Assembly (NCBI GenBank): GCA_035362835.1
Contig: DAOSDY010000001.1
Coordinates: 124,001 to 188,000 of the forward strand
Source: Melioribacteraceae bacterium
GTDB lineage: Bacteria > Bacteroidota > Ignavibacteria > Ignavibacteriales > Melioribacteraceae
Direction of reading: 5' to 3'
DNA: 64,000 bases
The notes beneath the pieces were generated by a model, which was given only the letters and a program-made list of their open reading frames with translations, was not told the origin of the DNA and did no database searches. Shown here piece by piece: positions 25,354-32,642 of this stretch (position 1 is the stretch's first letter; each line of letters opens with the position of its first letter). Made by a program: the position numbers and the translations under genes.

Positions 25354-25895
25354 TGAAGAAGTTATCCCACGAAGAGATCTCGCTTAAAAGAACTTCACTC
25401 GATAAGATAGAATCGGTTGAGAAATTGCCTGTATATGTTCTTTTGAACAGCATACGTAGCAGTTATAATGTGGGTTCGATTTTCAGGACATCCGACGGAG
25501 CCATGATAGAGAAACTCTATTTATGCGGTTATACTCCGACTCCGGAAAAGAAAGAAGTTGCGAAGACAGCTTTAGGAGCTCAGAACAGCATCAAATGGGA
25601 ATATATTAAGGATCCGAAAGAATTAATCCTTGACATGAAGAAAAAAGGAATTAAAATTTGTGCTCTTGAGCTGACCGACAAAAGTATTCCCTACCACCGG
25701 TTTACTCATTCAGATTTTCCGGTCTGCCTTATAGTAGGCAACGAAATTTCCGGCGTATCGCAGGACCTAATTGAACTATGCGATTTTTCTTTAGAAATAC
25801 CTCAATACGGGATTAAACAATCTCTAAATGTCGCCGTAGCATACGGCATTTCTATTTTTGAATTACGGAAGGTTTTCGATCTTAAATTGAAATGA
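25353..25895 (+). CDS. TrmH-family (SpoU) RNA 2'-O-methyltransferase
   Basis: 180-residue SPOUT methyltransferase. Family motifs are in order: NVGSIFRTSDGAMI (motif 1, Arg as catalytic residue, about residues 41-54), LIVGNEISGVSQDLI (motif 2, about 128-142) and IPQYGIKQSLNVAVAYGI (motif 3). It lacks the N-terminal substrate-binding extension of RlmB-type enzymes, so the RNA target is uncertain; tRNA or rRNA ribose methylation is likely. The start codon overlaps the gdx stop by one base. Confidence 0.9.
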   Translation: MKKLSHEEISLKRTSLDKIESVEKLPVYVLLNSIRSSYNVGSIFRTSDGAMIEKLYLCGYTPTPEKKEVAKTALGAQNSIKWEYIKDPKELILDMKKKGIKICALELTDKSIPYHRFTHSDFPVCLIVGNEISGVSQDLIELCDFSLEIPQYGIKQSLNVAVAYGISIFELRKVFDLKLK

Positions 25896-25912
25896 TTATA
25901 AGTTTATTTAAA

Positions 25913-26569
25913 CTAACCTGCTGCAGTAAAGAAACTTTCCCCGTTATCCTTTACATGAATAAAGAGCAGATTTGCGCGGACGAGTTTAATAAGAGTTCTC
26001 GAAGCTCTTCTGTCAGAGATATTCGCAGCTTTACTTAATTCCTTTACAGAAATGCATTCGTTTTTATTCAAAAACTCGAACACAATTCTTTCCTCTTTGC
26101 CAAGAGAATAATTTACAAGCGATTTTCCTGTCTGCCGGGTCTGCATCAGTTTGATCATCTCCTTGCTGGCAAGAATACTCTTATCGTTAACGCGGACGTA
26201 AACCTGGGCGGTATTCAGGTCGAGACTGGCTGAATAGTCCTGAATTCTATGTGGTTTTGTACCGGATTCAGGAATTTCAACTACGAGGATCTCTTTATTT
26301 TCAATCTCAAATGAATGAATGCTTAATTTAACTTCCGGTTCACAATATCTAGTTGCGGTTTGAATTATCAGCTCGGTATCGCTTTTTTCGCTTTCGATAC
26401 CGTAGATAGACTTATCATCGTCAATTCCGATCAGAATTGAGCCGCCGTCAGTATTTGCGAAAGCGATTATACTTTTTGCAATTTTTTCGTGAGTGGAGAA
26501 ACGCTGCTTGAATTCGATATGAAGTCCCTCGCCCGCTTCGATCATTTCAAGAACTTTTCTGCGGTTCAT
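25913..26569 (-). CDS. AlbA_2-domain protein with C-terminal winged helix
   Basis: 218-residue protein. The N-terminal about 130 residues form an AlbA_2 (Schlafen-like) domain with EGLHIEFKQRFS, IIAFANTDGGSILIGIDDD and VYVRVNDKS. The C-terminal part, from LGKEERIVFEFLN, looks like a winged helix-turn-helix with ISVKELSKAANISDRRASRTL. Such proteins are usually DNA-binding regulators; a defence role is known for some larger Schlafen-type proteins but nothing here supports it. It is the last gene of the secA-glnB-TPR operon, 26 bases after the TPR gene. Confidence 0.85.
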   Translation of the reverse strand: MNRRKVLEMIEAGEGLHIEFKQRFSTHEKIAKSIIAFANTDGGSILIGIDDDKSIYGIESEKSDTELIIQTATRYCEPEVKLSIHSFEIENKEILVVEIPESGTKPHRIQDYSASLDLNTAQVYVRVNDKSILASKEMIKLMQTRQTGKSLVNYSLGKEERIVFEFLNKNECISVKELSKAANISDRRASRTLIKLVRANLLFIHVKDNGESFFTAAG

Positions 26570-26595
26570 TTCAAAGAGAAATTATTATTAAATAA

Positions 26596-28950
26596 TTACA
26601 ATATTTTTTTTAGCGAATCGGATTTCTGAATCTTCATAGAATCGGGTAAAACCTTACTACCGGATTTGATACGCAAAGAGTCGGACCTGGATTCACCCGG
26701 TAGTAATTCCTTTAATTTTCCGGGAGCCTCTTTCTGGTTTAAAATACTCCGATCGTGTTCAGGAGGAGTTTCTTTTTTTTCTTCCGCCTCTTTCGGTTTT
26801 GCCGCTTCTAATTTTTCTCTTTCTTCCTGAGCAATTCTCTCCTGTTCGTTTTTATATTCGGTATATTTTGCATAAACCGCTCGGCCGATAGGCGTGGACA
26901 TATATTCCTTTGAGGAAAGGATTCCGTAATAAAACGCAGAAGAATCATACTCCTTCAACTCTTCGTGTATAAGCCCGATATAGTAGATCGACTTTGGTGT
27001 AAAAGTGGAAGTTGGATATTTTAAGTAAATATCTCTGAATGCTTTTATTGCATCGCGGAAATTCTTGTTGTAGTAAAGTTCTTCGGCTGCTACATAAAAA
27101 TTTTCAGCAGGATCTTCTGTCGCTACAATTACCTTTTTCTCCTCCTCTTTAATCAGTCCGAGTTTTTTTCCCGCTTCCTTAAAAAGAGTTGAGTTCGGAT
27201 ATTCATCATAGATAATTTGATACAGGCTATCAGCAGATTTTTTCTCATTAACCGTTTCATAATATGTAGCCAGTGCAAAGAGAGTTTGAACGCGTTTCGG
27301 TTTATCAGCATATTTATCGAGCACTAATCGGAAATAATAATTAGCTGAATCGGGCACATCAAGCTCCGAGAAAAAATGGCTCCCGAAGTTATAGTAATTT
27401 TCTGCAAGCAGTGTATTTACGGAATCGACAGATATTTTGGGTCTAACCGGTTTTTGAGCTTTACCGATCGATATAAGGTACTTTAGCGTAATTTCTTCCT
27501 TTTTATTTGTCGTGGATTGAAGATCGGGCTGCTGCATCTGCTGCTGGTTAGTCTGAAGCTCAGAATTAATCTGCTGAGTCTGAGGAACTATCTGGTTCTG
27601 CTGGCTCATCTGAGTCAGCTGTTCAGCTTTCCTCCTGTTCTCATCAAGAAATTCATTCATAGCTATATCATAATCGATCGAATCCTGAACGAATTTTTCA
27701 GGTTTTTCTATATAGACGATTTGTTTATTAAGGTCCTCGACCGATTTTCTGATATTAAAATACTTATCGATATTGCGGGCGCGGACACCCGATTTTTCCT
27801 TGATCTCTTTTTCGACATAAGATGAGGTTGCTTTATTATAATATTTCAAAGAGCTGTCGTAATCCCTGTAATATCTTTCATAAATTTCGCCAAGTTTGAA
27901 TCCGGCAAACCCGGCTGCCGGATAATTCCGGTAAGTGGAATCTACTTCCACAAAAATCTGAACAGCTTTCTCATATTCATTCTTCTCCTGGAAAACCTGT
28001 CCTATCTCAACGAGGATTCTATCCATATGAAGATTGAATTTGCCGCCGTCGCGTAATTCGATCAGTTCGCTTTCGCTATCATCAAGCCTGCCCATTTTTT
28101 TCAGAAGTTTTGCATGTTCCAGCCGGCTTTCGAATTCTATTTCGAATGTAGGAGAAAAATTCATTACTGAGGCAAATGAGTTGAGCGCATTTTCGTTCTC
28201 ATTCATTTTGAGATAGATCTTTCCTAGCTGAAAAGATACCAGGGCTTTTACTTCGTCGTTATCATTATTCTCCATCAACCAGTTGCATTCGGTAATAGCA
28301 TTTGAATTTTCCTCCCGGAATAAGAAAAATCCGATTTTCGTAATTGATGCATCCGTAAACAACTCTTCGTCATCCTCATTCCTGGCATCATTCTTCACTT
28401 CTTCAATCAGTGCCAGACCTTCATCAAAACTTCTTAACTGAAGATAAGTCTTTGCAAGCCAGAGTTTATTCTCCAAAAAATATTCCGATTCCTGCAGCGC
28501 GGACAATTCAAGAAATTTTCTTTGAGCGCTGGCATATTCCTGCTGATAATAAAAAGCTTTACCCGTCATGAAAAGAGCATCATCTACGTAAGAGGATTCT
28601 TTATGGAACTGGAGAATTTTAGAACATTTCTCAATTACTTTGGTCAAATCCTGTTTGAGTTGTGCCATTGGAATAATCTGTTGTTGTTGCTGCTGTTGCT
28701 GTGTTTGAGTAATTCCCGGTTGAGTCCTGATTACCGGTACGTTCTGCTGAGTAGTCTGATTAGCCGCTTCCCTGAATTCGAAAGGATCTTTTTTATGTTT
28801 AAGGATTTCCTCTTCGGTCCTGTCGAATAACGTCCTGGCATTATAGTAAGTGTTAAAATAAGTTGTGAAGTCCGTCCAGACACCGCAGCTGTTAAAAAGG
28901 AATAATAAAACTACCGGGGTAAGCAGGGATAATTTTTTAACGAAAGGCAT
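26596..28950 (-). CDS. Large TPR lipoprotein, possibly SprE/PorW-like
   Basis: 784-residue lipoprotein. I start at ATG 28950 (MPFVKKLSLLTPVVLLFLF then NSCGVWT), which gives a clear lipobox; a longer frame overlaps glnB. After the cysteine comes FTTYFNTYYNARTLFDRTEEE, with core YFNTYYNAR similar to the start of T9SS lipoprotein SprE/PorW. Many TPR-like helices follow. There is a glutamine-rich tract (eight consecutive Gln, 28678-28701) and a second Gln-rich linker in the middle. The C-terminal part is charged. T9SS membership is a guess based on architecture; a general outer-membrane TPR scaffold is equally possible. Confidence 0.75.
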   Translation of the reverse strand: MPFVKKLSLLTPVVLLFLFNSCGVWTDFTTYFNTYYNARTLFDRTEEEILKHKKDPFEFREAANQTTQQNVPVIRTQPGITQTQQQQQQQQIIPMAQLKQDLTKVIEKCSKILQFHKESSYVDDALFMTGKAFYYQQEYASAQRKFLELSALQESEYFLENKLWLAKTYLQLRSFDEGLALIEEVKNDARNEDDEELFTDASITKIGFFLFREENSNAITECNWLMENNDNDEVKALVSFQLGKIYLKMNENENALNSFASVMNFSPTFEIEFESRLEHAKLLKKMGRLDDSESELIELRDGGKFNLHMDRILVEIGQVFQEKNEYEKAVQIFVEVDSTYRNYPAAGFAGFKLGEIYERYYRDYDSSLKYYNKATSSYVEKEIKEKSGVRARNIDKYFNIRKSVEDLNKQIVYIEKPEKFVQDSIDYDIAMNEFLDENRRKAEQLTQMSQQNQIVPQTQQINSELQTNQQQMQQPDLQSTTNKKEEITLKYLISIGKAQKPVRPKISVDSVNTLLAENYYNFGSHFFSELDVPDSANYYFRLVLDKYADKPKRVQTLFALATYYETVNEKKSADSLYQIIYDEYPNSTLFKEAGKKLGLIKEEEKKVIVATEDPAENFYVAAEELYYNKNFRDAIKAFRDIYLKYPTSTFTPKSIYYIGLIHEELKEYDSSAFYYGILSSKEYMSTPIGRAVYAKYTEYKNEQERIAQEEREKLEAAKPKEAEEKKETPPEHDRSILNQKEAPGKLKELLPGESRSDSLRIKSGSKVLPDSMKIQKSDSLKKIL
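28678..28701 (-). repeat. CAG/CAA repeat encoding eight glutamines
   Basis: Trinucleotide run in the TPR lipoprotein gene (CTG TTG TTG TTG CTG CTG TTG CTG on the plus strand). The mix of two glutamine codons makes it imperfect, which limits slippage, but it is the longest single-residue run in the window. Confidence 0.85.
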
Positions 28951-29011
28951 TTTAATATAATGTTTGTTGGTAATAATGGTAAAAACAGATATAGGCGCAC
29001 CTTTCTTTTGT

Positions 29012-29350
29012 TTATAATGCTTCCGGACCGGATTCATCAGTTCTAATTCTGATGACTTCGGAAATTTCTGATATAAAAATCTTGCCGTCGCCAACCTGCC
29101 CGGTTTTAGCAGTAGCGAGAATAGTTTCGATTACTTTTTCCGAAAGAGAATTTTCGACAATAATTTCAAGTTTTATTTTCGGAACGAACTCAATCTGATA
29201 TTCGCTTCCTCTGTAAGTTTCCTTATGCCCTTTTTGTCTTCCGTAACCTCGGACTTCAGTAATGGTCATTCCTCTAATTCCGATTTCAAGAAGGGCTTCT
29301 TTTACCTCATCGAGTTTAAAGGGACGTATGATAGCTTCAATTTTTTTCAT
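29012..29350 (-). CDS. glnB: Nitrogen regulatory protein PII
   Basis: 112-residue PII signal protein that reports 2-oxoglutarate, ATP/ADP and, in some groups, uridylylation state. The T-loop is intact, with the usual Tyr51 in TYRGSEYQIEF. The motif TGQVGDGKIFI (about residues 83-93) and RIRTDE at the end bind nucleotide. It sits 12 bases downstream of secA. It is not next to amtB, so GlnB rather than GlnK naming is only conventional. glnE, a potential partner, lies 3.3 kb away on the opposite strand. Confidence 0.95.
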   Translation of the reverse strand: MKKIEAIIRPFKLDEVKEALLEIGIRGMTITEVRGYGRQKGHKETYRGSEYQIEFVPKIKLEIIVENSLSEKVIETILATAKTGQVGDGKIFISEISEVIRIRTDESGPEAL

Positions 29351-29362
29351 GAAGATTCCGGA

Positions 29363-32300
29363 TTAGCTGTTTTTACCGTGGCAATTTTTGAATTTTTTAC
29401 CACTACCGCAAGGGCAGGGATCATTTCTACCCACTTTTTCTTCAACCCTTACAGGCTGTTGTTTACCTCTATGGGCATTATCCCCTTCCAGGGATTGGGG
29501 TTGCAATCCCAGGTTATCAGTATTATCCTTAATAGTACGCATTCTCTGAGCCGGGGCCGGACGTCTTCCCTGAACTTCAGCGGGTGCCTGAGGCCAGAAT
29601 TTAAAACAGAAGGAAACAACTTCAGTTCTTATATGTTCGAGAAGCTGAACAAACAGATTGTATGCTTCACCTTTGTATTCAAGCAGAGGATCTTTCTGAC
29701 CGTACGCACGCAGCCCGATTCCCTCTTTCAAATCGTCCATTTCCCTCAGGTGTTCTTTCCATTTATTATCAATTACCGAAAGAACCGCAAAACGTTCGAG
29801 GCGCGACATAAGCTCGTGGCCAAGCATCTCTTCTTTCTTGTTGTAAAAATCAGTTGATGCCTCAAGGAGTTTTTCTTTAAGACCGTCTTTGCCAAGTTTT
29901 TCGAAAGCTTCTGGTTCTACTCTAAAATCAACGAGTAGGGTGTTCAGTATTTCATCGTGGATTTTTTCAATGTTAGCATCGTCGTAATACTTATCAAGAA
30001 CGCTATCAACAAACTCCTCAAGGTATTCAAGAATTTCGCCTTTGAGCCGTTCGCCTTCCAATGCCTGTTTTCTTCTTGAATAGATAACCTCTCTCTGCTG
30101 ATTCATAACGTTATCGAATTCAAGAAGTCTCTTACGTATGGCAAAATTATTCTCTTCCACTTTTTTCTGTGCACGTTCAACGGATTTACTGATAAGGGGA
30201 TGCTGAATGGCTTCACCCTCTTCCATACCCAGGCGGCCCATCACATTTGTAATTCTATCACCGCTGAAAAGGCGCATAAGATCGTCTTCGAGAGAGATGT
30301 AGAATTTTGTAGTACCGGGGTCGCCCTGGCGGCCGGAACGGCCACGCAACTGGCGGTCGATTCTACGAGCTTCGTGACGTTCAGTACCAAGAATGTAAAG
30401 TCCTCCCGATTCTCTTACTCCGGCTCCAAGTTTAATATCGGTACCACGTCCTGCCATATTAGTCGCAATAGTAACGGCGCCCGGCTGACCAGCAAAAGCA
30501 ACAATTTCAGCTTCCCTTTGATGCTGCTTGGCATTAAGAACATTATGGCCAACGCCCTGCCTTTTGAGCATTCTGCTAATTGTCTCCGAGACTTCAACGC
30601 TGGTAGTACCAACAAGAACCGGCCTTCTTTCCTCTTTTAGACTCTTAATCTTTTCAATTATTGCGTTATATTTTTCTCTCTTAGTCCTGTAGATCGCATC
30701 GTCTTCATCATCTCTTACAACCGGTTTGTTAGTTGGAATAACAATCACTTCGAGTTTATAGATCTCATAGAACTCCGATTCCTCGGTTTCAGCAGTACCA
30801 GTCATACCCGCAAGTTTCTTATACATTCTGAAATAATTCTGGAGAGTAATTGTTGCAAGCGTTTGAGTATCTCTTTCGACTTTTACATTTTCTTTAGCTT
30901 CAATTGCCTGATGCAGGCCGTCGGAATATCTTCTGCCCGGCAGGATTCTTCCTGTAAATTCATCAACAATTGCAATTTTACCGTCTTCCGTAATAACGTA
31001 TTCAACATCTTTCTCAAAAAGACTGTAAGCTTTAAGAAGCTGGTTGAGAGTATGAATTACATCCGATCTTTCAGTATAAGTATGATAGAGTTCATCCTTT
31101 CTTCTGAGACGATCTTCTATGCTTAATGACGAATCGTTTTCAATCTTACTAATTTCGGTTCCGAGATCCGGAAGAACGAAGAATTGCTTTCCTTCTCTGG
31201 ATCCTGATGCAAGCTCTTCCCTTCCTTTTTCAGTAAGATCGATCTGATTATTTCTCTCTTCAATAGCAAAGTAAAGTTCTTCATCAATTTCAGGCATTCT
31301 TTTCGCATTTTCGCGTAAGAATTCAAGTTCGGTCTGCTGCATCAGTTTTTTATAATCAGGTTCCGAGAAAACTTTTAAAAGAGCTTTATTTTTTGGGAAT
31401 CCGCGGTGAGCCCGAAGCAAAAGCACACCGGCTTTCTCTCTGTTCTTGGAATCTTCGGTCTTAAGTAGATCTTCAGCCTCTTTAACTATTGATGCAACAA
31501 GGTTAGCCTGTTTTCTGAAGAGCCTCTCCACTTTCGGTTTCATTTCATCGTATTTGTGTTCCGCCTTTTCAACAGGGCCGGAAATGATCAAAGGTGTTCT
31601 CGCTTCATCAATCAGCACAGAGTCAACTTCGTCTACAATAGCATAATTATGCCCGCGCTGGACACAATTTTCCTTATCAACAGCCATATTGTCGCGGAGG
31701 TAGTCAAATCCGAATTCATTATTTGTACCGTAAGTTATATCATAACCATAAACGATTTTTCTCTGATCGCTGTCCATCGTATTAATAATACATCCGACCG
31801 TCATACCATGGAATTTAAAGATCTCGCCCATCCATTCGCTATCACGCTTGGCCAGGTAATCATTCACAGTAACAATATGCACACCTTTTCCGGTAAGGGA
31901 GTTCAGATAGATAGGAAGAGTCGCAACAAGTGTTTTACCTTCGCCCGTTGCCATTTCCGCAATCTTACCTTGATGCAGCACCATACCGCCGATAAGCTGT
32001 ACATCATAAGGGATCATGTCCCATGTAATTTTTGTACCTGCTACATCCCATGATTTTCCAACAAGCCGACGGCAGGTATCTTTAACAACAGCGAACGCTT
32101 CCGGAAGCAGTTCATTCAGAATTTCTTCATTACGGTTATCAAGCTCTTCGCTGATTTCTTCTATTTGGTCATAAAGAGAATGTTTTTCATCGGCAGTCTG
32201 GACGTCCTGAAGTTTTTGTTTCAATTCGTCGAGATGACTTCTTAGGTCCTGAGTTTCATTTAGGAGTCTATTTTTAAATTCAGCTGTTTTGGCCCGCAAC

Positions 32301-32425
32301 TGATCGTCTGTCAGGTTCTTCAGTTCTTCAAAATGGGCATTTATTTCATCAACAACAGGCCACAAGTCCTTTGTTACACGTGCATTTTTATCGCCAAAGA
32401 TCTTCTTTAGCAGTGAATTAAACAT
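29363..32425 (-). CDS. secA: Preprotein translocase ATPase SecA
   Basis: 1,020-residue motor of the Sec pathway. I start at ATG 32425 (MFNSLLKKIFGD) because TGGAGA lies upstream at good spacing; ATG 32437 would add four residues. Walker A is ATGEGKT (about residue 160), with the DEAD-type DEVDSVLIDEAR and, later, AGRGTDIKLG. Compared with E. coli SecA there is a charged insertion of roughly 60 residues before Walker A (about 55-115) and another long one in the first nucleotide-binding domain, typical of Bacteroidota. The C-terminus has the zinc-binding CPCGSGKKFKNCH. secG is elsewhere in this window at 56225. Confidence 0.97.
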   Translation of the reverse strand: MFNSLLKKIFGDKNARVTKDLWPVVDEINAHFEELKNLTDDQLRAKTAEFKNRLLNETQDLRSHLDELKQKLQDVQTADEKHSLYDQIEEISEELDNRNEEILNELLPEAFAVVKDTCRRLVGKSWDVAGTKITWDMIPYDVQLIGGMVLHQGKIAEMATGEGKTLVATLPIYLNSLTGKGVHIVTVNDYLAKRDSEWMGEIFKFHGMTVGCIINTMDSDQRKIVYGYDITYGTNNEFGFDYLRDNMAVDKENCVQRGHNYAIVDEVDSVLIDEARTPLIISGPVEKAEHKYDEMKPKVERLFRKQANLVASIVKEAEDLLKTEDSKNREKAGVLLLRAHRGFPKNKALLKVFSEPDYKKLMQQTELEFLRENAKRMPEIDEELYFAIEERNNQIDLTEKGREELASGSREGKQFFVLPDLGTEISKIENDSSLSIEDRLRRKDELYHTYTERSDVIHTLNQLLKAYSLFEKDVEYVITEDGKIAIVDEFTGRILPGRRYSDGLHQAIEAKENVKVERDTQTLATITLQNYFRMYKKLAGMTGTAETEESEFYEIYKLEVIVIPTNKPVVRDDEDDAIYRTKREKYNAIIEKIKSLKEERRPVLVGTTSVEVSETISRMLKRQGVGHNVLNAKQHQREAEIVAFAGQPGAVTIATNMAGRGTDIKLGAGVRESGGLYILGTERHEARRIDRQLRGRSGRQGDPGTTKFYISLEDDLMRLFSGDRITNVMGRLGMEEGEAIQHPLISKSVERAQKKVEENNFAIRKRLLEFDNVMNQQREVIYSRRKQALEGERLKGEILEYLEEFVDSVLDKYYDDANIEKIHDEILNTLLVDFRVEPEAFEKLGKDGLKEKLLEASTDFYNKKEEMLGHELMSRLERFAVLSVIDNKWKEHLREMDDLKEGIGLRAYGQKDPLLEYKGEAYNLFVQLLEHIRTEVVSFCFKFWPQAPAEVQGRRPAPAQRMRTIKDNTDNLGLQPQSLEGDNAHRGKQQPVRVEEKVGRNDPCPCGSGKKFKNCHGKNS

Positions 32426-32642
32426 TAATTTCTCCACATTTTCGGGTTACCAAGTTAAATAAAGAGGTTCTGAAATGCAATGAAAGTGCGGTTTTCCCCC
32501 TCTTTGCAGAATTAATTTGCAGATTATAAACTCTTCATCAACAAATGTTTCAGGATATTTTCCCTGTTTATTGAGATGCACATTGGTGTGCGATTTAATT
32601 CTTTATCATTTATTTTAGTCAGCATAACTTTCAGATTGATAA

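Noticed and set aside
25896..25912. Terminator between trmH and the AlbA_2 gene
   Set aside because: Only a weak AT-rich palindrome (AGTTTA/TAAACT) is present, without a G/C stem or T-run.
32438..32642. Promoters for secA and glnE in their shared upstream region
   Set aside because: No TAnnTTTG box with a proper -33 element was found on either strand; only partial matches (such as TAACTTTC near 32628). The region must hold promoters, but I cannot place them.
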